Counted from the first letter of the stretch, positions 24,948-34,921 are shown. The stretch is 64,000 bases of DNA from Arenibacter amylolyticus (GCF_002150785.1 NZ_MTAZ01000011.1:1-64000), one strand, 5' to 3'. Program-made: numbers and translations. Notes: generated by a model from the letters alone, not told the origin.

Positions 24948-26954
24948 TCAAAACAATCCTTCCAGCAAATCATCTGCTACCATATTAGGCAAGGTTACTT
25001 GTAGTTGCGGACTGCGTTGCATTTCCCTTTTTATGGCAAAAAGCGCCTCTTTGTTTCTTGCCCAACTCCTTCTAGATATGCCATTGTTAACATCATAAAA
25101 CAACATGTTCTGCAGCCTTTTGGAAGCAACTTCCGAGCCATCCAGCACCATTCCAAATCCGCCATTGATAACCTCGCCCCAACCTACTCCGCCACCATTG
25201 TGGATAGAGACCCAGGTAGCGCCCCTAAAACTATCGCCAATAACATTATGGATGGCCATATCGGCGGTGAATTTGCTGCCGTCATAAATATTACTGGTCT
25301 CCCTAAATGGGGAATCGGTACCACTTACATCGTGATGATCTCTCCCTAGAACAACAGGGGCGGTGATTTCTTTGTTAGCAATGGCTTTGTTAAAGGCCTC
25401 GGCTATTTTGGCCCTTCCTTCGGCATCGGCATATAATATTCTTGCTTGGGAACCTACCACTAGCTTATTGCTTTCGGCTTCTTTGATCCACTTAATATTG
25501 TCTTGCATTTGCTGCCGTATCTCGGGCGGGGCAGTGGCTTCAATTTCCTGCATCACCCTAAGGGCTATCGCATCTGTTTTTTGCAGGTCTGTCTTCTTTC
25601 CCGAGGTACATACCCACCTAAACGGGCCAAATCCATAATCGAAACACATTGGTCCAAGAATATCTTGAACATAGGAGGGGTATTTAAAATCAATTTTATT
25701 ATCGGCCATTATTGCTGCTCCGGCGCGAGAGGCCTCCAGTAAAAAGGCATTGCCATAATCAAAGAAATAGGTGCCTTTGGCGGTATGTTTGTTGATGGCG
25801 GCTACCTGTCTGCGTAAAGAGGCCTGTACCTTTTTCTTAAATGCTTCGGGTTCTGTGCTCATCATAGTATTTGCTTCCTCAAAAGTGAGTCCGGCCGGGT
25901 AGTACCCCCCAGACCAAGGGTTGTGTAGGGAAGTCTGGTCAGAACCTAGATGGACCATAATATTTTCATCGTAAAATTTCTCCCAAACTTCCACTATATT
26001 CCCTAGATAGGCTAAGGACACTACTTCTTTTTGGGCAATGGCTTGCTTTGCTCTTGTGGTTAATAGGTCTATATCCTTTATAAGTTCGTCTACCCATCCC
26101 TGTTGGTGTCTTTTTTCTGCTGCTGCTTTATTTACTTCGGCGCAAATGGTGATGCAGCCAGCAATATTGCCTGCTTTGGGTTGTGCCCCGCTCATACCGC
26201 CTAGTCCGGCAGTCAGGAATATTTTGCCTGCGGGCGTTTCTCCTTCCTTCAATACCTTTCTAAAAGCATTCATTACGGTAATGGCCGTTCCGTGAACAAT
26301 TCCCTGCGGACCAATATACATATAGGAGCCTGCCGTCATCTGCCCGTATTGGGTAACGCCCAGGGCATTGTATTTCTCCCAGTCGTCCGGTTTGGAATAA
26401 TTGGGAATCATCATCCCATTGGTGACCACTACCCTTGGAGCCTCCTTGGAGGAAGGGAATAATCCCAAGGGGTGTCCAGAATATATATGCAGGGTCTGTT
26501 CTTCGGTCATAGTACTTAAATACTGCATGCTTAGCAGGTATTGTGCCCAATTTTGAAAAACGGCCCCATTGCCTCCGTAGGTAATCAGTTCCTCGGGATG
26601 CTGTGCTACAGCAGGGTCTAAATTGTTTTGTATCATCAACATAATGCTGGCAGCCTGTGGAGTTTTAGCAGGATATTCACTTATAGGCCTAGCGTACATG
26701 GGGTAATTTGGTTTAAAGCGATGCATATAGATTCTGCCAAGGCGTTGCAGTTCTTCCGCAAATTCTATAGCGAGCTCCGGGTGCCAGGCTTCAGGAAAAT
26801 AACGCAAGGCATTTCTGATGGCCAGTTTTTTCTCTTCCGAAGAAAGGATGTCCTTGCGTACAGGTGCCCGATTGGCATGGATAGGATATGGTCTTTTGGG
26901 AGGTAATTCCGCCGGAATCCCTTGTTGTATTAGAGTTTTAAAATTGTCTTCCAT
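24948..26954 (-). CDS. hutU: Urocanate hydratase
   Basis: The 668-residue NAD-dependent enzyme converts urocanate to imidazolonepropionate. Signature segments include YGGNGAVFQNWAQYLL, YSGHPLGLFPSS, GGMSGAQPKAGNIAG and the late GRDHHDVSGTDSPFRET. The length fits the longer urocanase type found in Bacteroidota (about 665 residues, against about 555 in E. coli-type enzymes). The gene follows hutI at 21 bp, so the two are co-transcribed. Confidence 0.95.
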   Translation of the reverse strand: MEDNFKTLIQQGIPAELPPKRPYPIHANRAPVRKDILSSEEKKLAIRNALRYFPEAWHPELAIEFAEELQRLGRIYMHRFKPNYPMYARPISEYPAKTPQAASIMLMIQNNLDPAVAQHPEELITYGGNGAVFQNWAQYLLSMQYLSTMTEEQTLHIYSGHPLGLFPSSKEAPRVVVTNGMMIPNYSKPDDWEKYNALGVTQYGQMTAGSYMYIGPQGIVHGTAITVMNAFRKVLKEGETPAGKIFLTAGLGGMSGAQPKAGNIAGCITICAEVNKAAAEKRHQQGWVDELIKDIDLLTTRAKQAIAQKEVVSLAYLGNIVEVWEKFYDENIMVHLGSDQTSLHNPWSGGYYPAGLTFEEANTMMSTEPEAFKKKVQASLRRQVAAINKHTAKGTYFFDYGNAFLLEASRAGAAIMADNKIDFKYPSYVQDILGPMCFDYGFGPFRWVCTSGKKTDLQKTDAIALRVMQEIEATAPPEIRQQMQDNIKWIKEAESNKLVVGSQARILYADAEGRAKIAEAFNKAIANKEITAPVVLGRDHHDVSGTDSPFRETSNIYDGSKFTADMAIHNVIGDSFRGATWVSIHNGGGVGWGEVINGGFGMVLDGSEVASKRLQNMLFYDVNNGISRRSWARNKEALFAIKREMQRSPQLQVTLPNMVADDLLEGLF

Positions 26955-26975
26955 TGCGCGTGTTGGGTTTTTTAA

Positions 26976-28223
26976 TTACTGAGCCAAAATCTGTTTTCCA
27001 TTTTTCCAAACCATGCTAGGTTGTAGCATCCCTTGATGGTAGAGGACCTCCTTATAATCTTGGGTAGGAAAGGCTACCATATCTGCCAAAAATCCAGATT
27101 CAATTTTCCCTCGGTCTTTTAGGCCTAAGGCTGCCGCCGCTCTAAAGGTGATCCCAGAAAGCACCTCGGCATTGGTAAGTTTTTCAAAAGTCCCCAATAC
27201 GGCGGCTTGTAAAAGCAAATTGCCCATGGGGGCAGAACCAGGATTCCAATCACTGGCAATGGCAACGCTGGCTCCGGCATCCAGAAATTTTCGGGCAGGG
27301 GTATAATTGCAGCCTAGTCCCATGGAAGCGCCAGGTAGGGCAGTAGCAATTACATTACTATTGGCCAATAGTTTAATCTCGGCATCCGTACTAGCTTCCA
27401 AATGATCGGCACTAACAGCTCCAAATTCTACAGCTACTGCACTTCCTCCTGTAGAAAATTGATCTGCATGGACCGTAATATCGAACCCCATCTCCTGCGC
27501 CTTTTTAAAATAGGGGGCAATAGTGGAGGGGGAATACGCTCCTTCCTCAATAAAGGCATCCATCCTATGGGCAAGATTTTCTTTTTTTAATATAGGAAAA
27601 AGGGTAGTGCTTATTTCCGTCAGGTATTCCTCTGGCGACCCCACGTAATCCTTGGGAACCATATGGGCTGCTAAACAGGTAGGGATTAGATCGGCTGCTA
27701 GTGCCTTGTTGGCAGTAGAAATGGCGATAAGCATCTTTAGTTCCTCTTCTACGGATAAACCGTAGCCGCTTTTCACCTCTATGGTGGTCACCCCTTGTTG
27801 TAAATGCCTATTGGCACGTTCTTTTATTCCTCTAACCAGTTGGGCGGAATTGGATTTCCTGGTCTGGGTAACGGTATCCCAGATTCCTCCCCCGGTTTGG
27901 GCAATTTCTAAATAAGTTTTCCCAGCATTCCTAAGCGCATAGTCGTTGGCTCTACTACCGCCAAAACAAATATGTGTGTGGGCATCTATAAATCCAGGGA
28001 AACAGACCATGTCCTCCTCTATTGGGAGGATCCTGGCGTTTAAATCTCTGGCTTCGATTTGTAGGTCCGAAAACGGTCCCACCGCGTAGATTTTCCCATC
28101 TTCGGTGAGTACCCCCGCATCTTGGATGAGTGGTAGTTGATGATCTTGTAAGGCACCCTTTAACGGTAATCCGGACATGGTTAATAGCTGCTTAAAGGGA
28201 CCGATGAGTGAATAGTTGTTCAT
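26976..28223 (-). CDS. hutI: Imidazolonepropionase
   Basis: The 415-residue amidohydrolase carries the metal-binding HTHICFGG segment, TTIEVKSGYGL, a HADQFS motif and ASDWNPGSAP. It opens the imidazolone ring to give formiminoglutamate, the third step of histidine breakdown. It lies 32 bp after hutH and 21 bp before hutU, so it is the second gene of the operon. Confidence 0.95.
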   Translation of the reverse strand: MNNYSLIGPFKQLLTMSGLPLKGALQDHQLPLIQDAGVLTEDGKIYAVGPFSDLQIEARDLNARILPIEEDMVCFPGFIDAHTHICFGGSRANDYALRNAGKTYLEIAQTGGGIWDTVTQTRKSNSAQLVRGIKERANRHLQQGVTTIEVKSGYGLSVEEELKMLIAISTANKALAADLIPTCLAAHMVPKDYVGSPEEYLTEISTTLFPILKKENLAHRMDAFIEEGAYSPSTIAPYFKKAQEMGFDITVHADQFSTGGSAVAVEFGAVSADHLEASTDAEIKLLANSNVIATALPGASMGLGCNYTPARKFLDAGASVAIASDWNPGSAPMGNLLLQAAVLGTFEKLTNAEVLSGITFRAAAALGLKDRGKIESGFLADMVAFPTQDYKEVLYHQGMLQPSMVWKNGKQILAQ

Positions 28224-28255
28224 GTTGATGATTTAGTTTCTTATTCCAGCCATTT

Positions 28256-29836
28256 TTAATATTGTTCAAACTCCGCTTCAAATGGACTGTTTGGGGTAAG
28301 TTGTTGTTGTTTCATCACTTTTCTTACCGTGTGAATAAGGGTTTGATTTTGAATTAATTGAATTCCTTTCTCAATATCGTCTGAAAAGACCCGGTCCTTA
28401 TCGGCGAAAGCGACCTTTTTACGGACTTCTTGGTGGACTTCATCCAGGATGATGCCCGATTTCATGGGCTTTCTAAATGTAAATGCCTGGGCTGCGGTAA
28501 GGAGTTCTATAGCTAATATTTTCTCTACATTTTCCAAAACCTGCAGGGCCTTTCTTCCACTGATAGATCCCATACTTACGTGGTCTTCCTGACCAAGGGA
28601 GGTGGGAATGCTATCTGCACTCGATGGAAAGCAAAGTCCCTTGTTCTCACTTGCCAAAGCGGCAGTAGTATACTGTAGAATCATATAGCCAGAATTGATC
28701 CCGGTATCCTTCATCAGTAATTTGGGGACTCCGGGGCTATTGCCTTCCAAAGCCAGGTATATTCTACGATCCGATATGTTACCCAGCTCCGAGGCGGCCA
28801 AACAAGCATAATCCAGTGCTAAGGCAAGGGGCTGACCGTGAAAGTTACCACCGCTGATAGTTAAGTCTTCATCAATGATAATGGGGTTATCCGTAACCGA
28901 ATTGAGTTCAACTTCCAATAGCTCCTTTAAATGCAACCACGCATTCCTAGAGGCGCCGTGCACCTGTGGGATGCAGCGGAGGGAGTAGGGGTCCTGGACT
29001 TTCTCGCAATTGGCATGGGATTTCATAATTTCCGATCCCTTTAATAAAAACCGGATATTGGCAGCCACATGAATATTACCTTTAAAGGGGCGGATCGTGT
29101 GCAGCTCTTTATAAAATGGTTTAACACTCCCCTTTAAGCCTTCTATCATCATGGCGCCAATAATATCTGCCTGGGTAAGGCAAGATTGCATTTTTTGGAC
29201 CACCATTACCGCATGGGCAGCAATAAATTGGGTGCCATTGATTAGGGCTAGTCCCTCTTTGGGACCCAACTCCAAGGGCTGGAGTCCCGCTTTCTTAAGT
29301 AGCGATTCCATTGGTAGTACTTCTCCCTGGTAGTGAACCTTTCCCAGTCCGATTAATGGGAGGAAGAGATGGGAAAGGGGAGCCAAATCTCCCGATGCGC
29401 CAACGGATCCTTGGGAAGGGACTATGGGGATTGCATTGTTGTCTATATGCCATATAATTCTGTCTAGGGTGGTTTCTGCAATACCAGAATATCCTGTTGC
29501 TAGTGAATGGACCTTTAGGACCATCATTAACTTGGCAATTTCCGAGGCTATGGGCGTACCCACCCCTACACTATGACTTTTTAAAATATTGCTTTGTAAT
29601 ATCTTGGTTTCCTCCTTAGATATCTTGGTGGTGCACAAGGGACCAAAACCGGTATTTATTCCATATACGGGCTCCCCCTTCTCCACAATATTGGCAACAA
29701 CATTGCAGCTAGCCCGAATCTTTTCCCTGATGGTACTGGAGATAACACCCTTGGTTTTTCCTTTTGCAATGGATAGTGCTATTCCGGCAGTAAGATGATC
29801 CTCACCAAATTGGAATGATTTTGTTGAACTGGACAT
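28256..29836 (-). CDS. hutH: Histidine ammonia-lyase
   Basis: The 526-residue enzyme deaminates histidine to urocanate. The autocatalytic MIO cofactor triad Ala-Ser-Gly is at about residues 147-149 within GSVGASGDLAPLSH, and YGINTGFG supplies the active-site Tyr loop. It is the first gene of hutHIUG. A divergent LysR regulator starts 79 bp away, and the shared gap contains the palindrome ATAAATTTAT (29854-29863), which overlaps a possible -7 element for hutH. Confidence 0.95.
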   Translation of the reverse strand: MSSSTKSFQFGEDHLTAGIALSIAKGKTKGVISSTIREKIRASCNVVANIVEKGEPVYGINTGFGPLCTTKISKEETKILQSNILKSHSVGVGTPIASEIAKLMMVLKVHSLATGYSGIAETTLDRIIWHIDNNAIPIVPSQGSVGASGDLAPLSHLFLPLIGLGKVHYQGEVLPMESLLKKAGLQPLELGPKEGLALINGTQFIAAHAVMVVQKMQSCLTQADIIGAMMIEGLKGSVKPFYKELHTIRPFKGNIHVAANIRFLLKGSEIMKSHANCEKVQDPYSLRCIPQVHGASRNAWLHLKELLEVELNSVTDNPIIIDEDLTISGGNFHGQPLALALDYACLAASELGNISDRRIYLALEGNSPGVPKLLMKDTGINSGYMILQYTTAALASENKGLCFPSSADSIPTSLGQEDHVSMGSISGRKALQVLENVEKILAIELLTAAQAFTFRKPMKSGIILDEVHQEVRKKVAFADKDRVFSDDIEKGIQLIQNQTLIHTVRKVMKQQQLTPNSPFEAEFEQY

Positions 29837-29914
29837 AGATGATTTTTTATGATTATAAATTTATTGATTAAGTTTGATAGTTGCCAATACCAATAAGTTG
29901 TGCAATTAATAACT

Positions 29915-30817
29915 ATGAGTTATCAAATAGAAATTCGGCATTTTAAATATTTCCTAGCAGTTGCGGAGGAGTTGCATTATAGGAAAGCAGCAGAGAAATT
30001 GAATATATCCCAGCCAGGCCTAAGTAGACAGATAAAGCAGATGGAGGAGATTTTGGAGGTGGAGTTGTTTGTTAGAAGCAAAAAGAACGTGGCACTCACT
30101 GCTGCGGGTGAATATTTAAGAGGGGAGGTTGAGTTTATTTTAAATCACCTCGAGGTCGCTAAAAAACAATTAAAGTATGTAGATCAAGGAAAGTCTGGCG
30201 AGGTGCGGATTGGATTTTTGGGTTCGGCAATGCAGGAGGTTATTCCAAAATTGTTGCTTAAACTTAAGCATAGTTTTCCAGGGATACGTACTAGTTTGGA
30301 GGAGCTTTCCAACAATGCACAACTTAACGCTTTGCTCAAGGATAGGTTGGATATGGGTTTTGTACGCCTTTCCAGAGTCCCCGATGGATTTAATCTTAGA
30401 CCTATCTATGAGGATACCTTTTCTGTGGTGCTTCCTGCAGCACACCCACTGTCGGTGCAAGATTTTAAGGGCATGGGGCAGTTATCCGAGGAGAATTTTA
30501 TTCTTTTCTCCCAAGATTATAGCCCCTTGTACTACGATACCATTATGAGTATTTGTGAAGATGCGGGCTTCACCCCCAAAGTTTCGCATAAATCGGTACA
30601 TGCCCAAACCATCTTTAAATTGGTGGAGAACAATTTAGGGGTGGCCATAGTTCCTACCTCCCTTCAATTTGGATTTAAGATGAAGGTTAAGTTTGTTGAG
30701 TTAGCAAGGATACCACAGAAAGCCGTATTATCGGTAGTTTGGAAAGAGGACAATAGGAATCCTGCTTTAAGGCATTGTGTTAATTTATTGTTGGAGGGGG
30801 AATGGAATGCCATTTGA
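29915..30817 (+). CDS. LysR-family regulator, probable hut regulator
   Basis: From ATG 29915 (MSYQIEIRHFKYFLAVAEEL) the protein has 300 residues. The N-terminal winged HTH reads HYRKAAEKLNISQPGLSRQI, and an effector-binding domain (about 90-290) follows. A GTG five codons upstream is possible but adds residues not expected in the family. Its divergent placement from hutH is the classic LysR arrangement and suggests it senses histidine or urocanate. That target is inferred, because LysR effectors cannot be read from sequence. An OxyR/CynR-like role is less likely given the neighbourhood. Confidence 0.85.
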   Translation: MSYQIEIRHFKYFLAVAEELHYRKAAEKLNISQPGLSRQIKQMEEILEVELFVRSKKNVALTAAGEYLRGEVEFILNHLEVAKKQLKYVDQGKSGEVRIGFLGSAMQEVIPKLLLKLKHSFPGIRTSLEELSNNAQLNALLKDRLDMGFVRLSRVPDGFNLRPIYEDTFSVVLPAAHPLSVQDFKGMGQLSEENFILFSQDYSPLYYDTIMSICEDAGFTPKVSHKSVHAQTIFKLVENNLGVAIVPTSLQFGFKMKVKFVELARIPQKAVLSVVWKEDNRNPALRHCVNLLLEGEWNAI

Positions 30818-30873
30818 TCATGTAATTTTATTGTTTATTTTAATAGATAGGATACTTTTTAATAATTTGAAAT

Positions 30874-31425
30874 ATGATATTTGATGTAATTAAGGAAAGA
30901 CGATCTGTTTTCCCAGCACAGTACACCGGTACTCCAATTGCCAAGGAAGACATTGAAAAAGTATTGGAAGCTGCCAATTGTGCGCCCACCCATAGAAAAA
31001 CGGAACCATGGCGGTTTAAAGTATTGCAAGGAGAGGCCAAGGAAAAGTTGGGAATGTTCCTGTCTTTAAAATATATGGAAACAGACCCCAGTCCAAAGCA
31101 GTTTAAGGCGGGTAAATTGATTGAGAACCCTAAAAAAGCGGGCGCTATTATTGCTATTTGTATGCAGCGCGATCCCAATGAAAGTGTGCCAGAATGGGAG
31201 GAAATAGCGGCAACGGCTATGGCGGTACAAAATATGTGGCTGTGTTGTACCCAAATGGGAATCGGTTGCTACTGGAGTTCGCCAGGACTAATTAAATATA
31301 TGGACGAGTTTTTTGAATTTAATGAAGGTGAAAAATGCCTCGGATTTTTCTATATGGGAAATTATGAGGGAGACCTCCCCGAAGTAGAAAGAGGCACTTG
31401 GGAAGAGAAAGTTACTTGGATGTAA
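30874..31425 (+). CDS. Nitroreductase-family flavoprotein
   Basis: The 183-residue single-domain protein starts IFDVIKERRSVFPAQYT, the FMN-binding Arg-Arg-Ser loop of nitroreductases. It continues with AANCAPTHRKTEPWRFKVL, the substrate-side segment, and ends with a GNYEGDLPEVERG-like flavin loop. It resembles the YdjA type, which reduces nitro or quinone-like compounds with NAD(P)H. It follows the LysR gene but is probably expressed from its own promoter. Its 3' end converges on the DUF456 gene, 10 bp away. Confidence 0.85.
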   Translation: MIFDVIKERRSVFPAQYTGTPIAKEDIEKVLEAANCAPTHRKTEPWRFKVLQGEAKEKLGMFLSLKYMETDPSPKQFKAGKLIENPKKAGAIIAICMQRDPNESVPEWEEIAATAMAVQNMWLCCTQMGIGCYWSSPGLIKYMDEFFEFNEGEKCLGFFYMGNYEGDLPEVERGTWEEKVTWM

Positions 31426-31435
31426 ATTTTTGTCC

Positions 31436-31948
31436 CTAGTAAAAAGTAAACAGGGCCGACTTATTTTCCCACGTCTTATAGATAAATAGGCCTAGAAATA
31501 TTACGGTAACCATGAATTTTATAAAGGTGCCGGTAAGAAAGCCCAAAAAAGACCCGAAAGCAGCCTTCAAGGCTGTTTTTTGGTCTGCTTTATTAATCAA
31601 TTCCCCTACCAATGCGCCCACAAAAGGCCAAATGATAATTCCGAAAAACCCAAGAATGGGAAAAATCAGTGCTATCAGCAATCCTAGGGTAGTGCCAATC
31701 ATTCCCCACCTACTGCCTCCAAACTTTTTGGTACCCCATACCGGGATAATATAATCCAAGGTAAATACAATAATAGCAACAGCCAACGTAATACCTAAGA
31801 ACACCCAATCATCCGGTACGGCCTTGGTGAGGTGGAGCAGAAACAATCCTACCCAACTTATTGGGGTTCCCGGTAAAACAGGAAGAAAGCTACCCAAGAT
31901 CCCTACAAGCATTAGTATAAACCCAAGAAATAATAATAGGATGTCCAT
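31436..31948 (-). CDS. DUF456 membrane protein
   Basis: The 170-residue protein has about five TM segments and glycine-rich loops. It opens with LLLFLGFILMLVGILGSFLPVLPGTPISW, the conserved start of the DUF456 family, and has a repeated Gly-rich TM motif (FGGSRWGMIGTTLG). The function is unknown. It is a single minus-strand gene among plus-strand genes. Confidence 0.82.
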   Translation of the reverse strand: MDILLLFLGFILMLVGILGSFLPVLPGTPISWVGLFLLHLTKAVPDDWVFLGITLAVAIIVFTLDYIIPVWGTKKFGGSRWGMIGTTLGLLIALIFPILGFFGIIIWPFVGALVGELINKADQKTALKAAFGSFLGFLTGTFIKFMVTVIFLGLFIYKTWENKSALFTFY

Positions 31949-32187
31949 GTACCGCCTTTAAATACGTTAGAAATTGTTTTGTGTTGGACGAAGATAAGGG
32001 AGAATTGTTACAATAGCGTAAGGTATGACTGGATGAGTCACTTCAACAGAGTCCCTTTTTTCCAGACTCCCAATGCGTTCGGGAGAGAAGTCGCACACCT
32101 TGCTATTTTATGGGAGAGGAACTATATAAGAATTAGCATCCTATCTCTACCTAAAAAACACCTCAATACAAAATTTAACAACTAAAA

Positions 32188-32247
32188 TATTAGTTTAAAC
32201 TAATAATTTAGTTATATTTGATTTAAAGTTAAACTAAAAGCTTAGTT
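32188..32247 (+). promoter_or_regulatory. BlaI-type operators over the promoter of the first blaI-M56 pair
   Basis: A perfect 18-bp palindrome, TATTAGTTTAAACTAATA (32188-32205), lies in the -33 region. The -7 element TATATTTG follows at 32213-32220. A second operator-like repeat, AACTAA(4 nt)TTAGTT (32232-32247), ends 2 bp before the blaI ATG. The shared half-site TTAGTT suggests that BlaI dimers bind both and shut off their own promoter. Nothing else is visible in the gap 31949-32187. Confidence 0.75.
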
Positions 32248-32249
32248 GT

Positions 32250-32612
32250 ATGAGACAGTTGACCAAGGCAGAAGAAGAGGTAATGCACGTATTATGGCAA
32301 TTGGAAAAATGTAATGTAGCGGCCATAATAGAGCAATTTCCAGAACCTAAACCAGCGTATAACACCGTGTCCACCATTGTCCGAATTCTAGAGAGCAAAG
32401 GCTTTGTAGATCACGAAAAGGAGGGAAGGGGACATTTATATTTTCCACTCGTGAAGAAATCGGACTACGGGAACCAATCCATTAATAAGTTGGTGGATGG
32501 TTATTTTCAAGGCTCTTTTAAAAGTATGGTTTCTTTCTTTATGAAGAAAAATGATATGAGTCTTTCGGAGTTAGAATCCATTATGAAGGAAATTAAAAAG
32601 GAAAAGGAATGA
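32250..32612 (+). CDS. BlaI/MecI-family repressor
   Basis: The 120-residue winged-HTH repressor starts MRQLTKAEEEVMHVLWQL and continues with NTVSTIVRILESKGFVDHEKEGRG, the recognition helix and wing of the family, then a C-terminal dimerisation helix. Its stop overlaps the M56 peptidase start (ATGA), so the two are translationally coupled. By analogy with BlaI/BlaR1, cleavage or inactivation of this repressor after signalling through the M56 protein would derepress the pair. No beta-lactamase gene is linked, so the target function is unclear. Confidence 0.9.
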   Translation: MRQLTKAEEEVMHVLWQLEKCNVAAIIEQFPEPKPAYNTVSTIVRILESKGFVDHEKEGRGHLYFPLVKKSDYGNQSINKLVDGYFQGSFKSMVSFFMKKNDMSLSELESIMKEIKKEKE

Positions 32613-34873
32613 TACAGTATATCCTAGAGTGCATGGCGTTTCAGCTGTTATTTTTAATAGTGTATGACCTGTTTTTGAAAAAGGAAACTTTTTTCCAATG
32701 GAACAGGGCATACCTTCTAAGCTCTTTTGTGCTTTCCATTGTACTTCCTTGGATAAAGATCGAAGCCCTAAAGACTACGGTGTCCCAAGAATCCTTTGTA
32801 TATCCGGAATATCTGTGGGGCATGGACATGTCGGCTGGAGTGGTAGCGACCCCTGAACTTTCAGCCTCAATCCAACTTTCTACCACCGAAATGGTTCTTT
32901 ATGGGGGAATGCTCTTAGCAGCAGTATTGTTTTGCTTTAAACTGTATCAAATAGTACAACTAAAAAGAAAGGGCGAGATCCGCTACTTTAAAAGTTTTAC
33001 CAGAATAATGGTGCACAATAGTCAAATGGCCTTTTCATTTTTCAGGTCCATTTTCATAGGGGACAAAGTATTGGAAAAGGATCATGATAGTATCATTCAG
33101 CACGAGCTGGTGCATATAGAACAGCGCCATTCTTTGGATTTATTATTCTTTGAGCTCATGCGGATTATTGCTTGGTTTAATCCCCTAGTCTACGTCTATC
33201 AAAACCGAATTTCCGAATTGCACGAGTTCATCGCCGATGCAAAAGTGGCCAAAACACACAAAGCAGCTCAATACCAAATGTTGTTATCGCAGGTTTTTCA
33301 GACCCAAAATATTTCATTCATCAATCATTTTTATAAAAGTTCATTAATCAAAAAACGAATCGTCATGTTACAAAAAACAAAATCGAAACAAATCTGGAGG
33401 TTAAAGTATTTATTGATGTTGCCTTTGGTTATAGGAATGTTGGCGTATACCTCCATGGAGGGCAAGCCTTCCTCAACTTTTCATCCCGATATAGACCTTG
33501 AGAGTATTGGGGTGGACTATCAAGATCCAATGGACATGCCCTTTTCCGTGGTAGAAAAGGTCCCTGTTTTTCCAGGTTGTGAGGATGCGGATGATAAAAG
33601 GGCTTGTTTTAATGAGATGATGCAGAATCATATTATAGATAATTTTAGATATCCCGAAGAGGCGCAAGATAAAGCTATTCAAGGTCGTGTAATCACCATG
33701 TTTATTATTCAAGAGGATGGAAGCATAGGCGGTGTTAGAACGCGTGGTCCAGATAAAATTTTGGAGGAAGAGGCAGCACGTATAATTTCTCTATTACCTA
33801 GCATGACCCCAGGGGAGCATAACGGGGAGAAAGTACGGGTTCCTTTTTCCACTCCAATTAGCTTTATAATGGAGGGAAATAAGAAGGATGAAACTAAAGA
33901 CATGGAAGTCGAAGACAGTGATGATATACCTGTTTTTCCTGGCTGTGAAGATGCAGAGGACAAAAGGGCATGTTTTGAGGAAATGATGAGAAAGCACATT
34001 TCCAACAACTTTGAGTTTAATAAAGAGCAGGCGAAGCAGTTTTTTGAAGAAAGAATGGTAGAATATATTAGCAAAAACGCAACAGCTTCAAAATACAACG
34101 AATTGGTAATGGAACGGGAGCAATTATTAAAGAATACTGATGAAAAGAATCCCATAATAATCAATTTAGACCAACAATTGAAGGCCCTTCGGAATAAAAT
34201 AGATGCTAATGAAATAGATATTCCCTTTTCCGTTGTAGATGAGGTACCTGTTTTCCCTGGCTGTGAGAATGCGGAGGATAAAAGAGCGTGCTTTAATAAA
34301 ATGATGCAGAATCATATCGCAGAAAATTTTAGATACCCCGAAGAGGCTCAAAAGAAAGGAATTGAAGGCCGTGTAAATACTATGCTTGTCATTCAAGAGG
34401 ATGGGAGTATAGGGGGTGTAAGAACGCGGGGTCCAGATACCCTTTTGGAAGAGGAGGCGGCACGCATTATCTCCCTATTGCCGAGCATGACACCCGGGGA
34501 GCATAGGGGTAAAGCCGCTCGTGTGCCCTATTCCATTCCTATTACGTTTAAGCTTCATGGTCCTTCAAAGAATGAGGGATTACAATCGCCTGAGTTGAAG
34601 ACATCTTCAAATATGATGTCTGTTGTAGCACTGGTAATAACTAAAAACGGTAAAAAATATCTTACGGGAACTCTGTCTGATGGGGCAAGGGGATTGCCAG
34701 GCGCAAATATTTCCATTCAAAATGGGAATAAAGCGGTCGTTTCCGACTTTGATGGTGTTTTTAGCATTGAGGTTGAAAAAGGGAATGTTATTGAATTTCA
34801 GTTTACCGGACTACCAACTGCACGGCTTACTATTACAGATGAAGCCGAATACAGAATAAAGAAAATAAAATAA
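32609..34873 (+). CDS. BlaR1-like M56 peptidase with repeated TonB-C domains
   Basis: The 754-residue membrane protein has N-terminal TM helices and an M56 domain with the zinc motif HELVHIEQ (His165-His169). The periplasmic part begins with a complete TonB C-terminal-like domain (VPVFPGCEDADDKRACF ... RVPFSTPISF). A truncated copy follows (PVFPGCEDAEDKRACFEEMM then unrelated helical sequence), then a second full copy, and finally a carboxypeptidase-regulatory-like beta-sandwich (LPGANISIQNGNK...DFDGVFSIEV). Such fusions are frequent in Bacteroidota and may connect peptidase signalling to TonB-type contacts. It is probably a sensor of the cell envelope. Confidence 0.85.
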   Translation: MIQYILECMAFQLLFLIVYDLFLKKETFFQWNRAYLLSSFVLSIVLPWIKIEALKTTVSQESFVYPEYLWGMDMSAGVVATPELSASIQLSTTEMVLYGGMLLAAVLFCFKLYQIVQLKRKGEIRYFKSFTRIMVHNSQMAFSFFRSIFIGDKVLEKDHDSIIQHELVHIEQRHSLDLLFFELMRIIAWFNPLVYVYQNRISELHEFIADAKVAKTHKAAQYQMLLSQVFQTQNISFINHFYKSSLIKKRIVMLQKTKSKQIWRLKYLLMLPLVIGMLAYTSMEGKPSSTFHPDIDLESIGVDYQDPMDMPFSVVEKVPVFPGCEDADDKRACFNEMMQNHIIDNFRYPEEAQDKAIQGRVITMFIIQEDGSIGGVRTRGPDKILEEEAARIISLLPSMTPGEHNGEKVRVPFSTPISFIMEGNKKDETKDMEVEDSDDIPVFPGCEDAEDKRACFEEMMRKHISNNFEFNKEQAKQFFEERMVEYISKNATASKYNELVMEREQLLKNTDEKNPIIINLDQQLKALRNKIDANEIDIPFSVVDEVPVFPGCENAEDKRACFNKMMQNHIAENFRYPEEAQKKGIEGRVNTMLVIQEDGSIGGVRTRGPDTLLEEEAARIISLLPSMTPGEHRGKAARVPYSIPITFKLHGPSKNEGLQSPELKTSSNMMSVVALVITKNGKKYLTGTLSDGARGLPGANISIQNGNKAVVSDFDGVFSIEVEKGNVIEFQFTGLPTARLTITDEAEYRIKKIK

Positions 34874-34921
34874 ATCGGGCTATAGCATCGTATAGATGGT
34901 AAAACTTATCGACCTAAATAA

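Noticed and set aside
33538-34560. Repeated TonB-C segments as an assembly error
   Set aside because: The copies differ at many positions and the frame stays open, so they are genuine diverged repeats.
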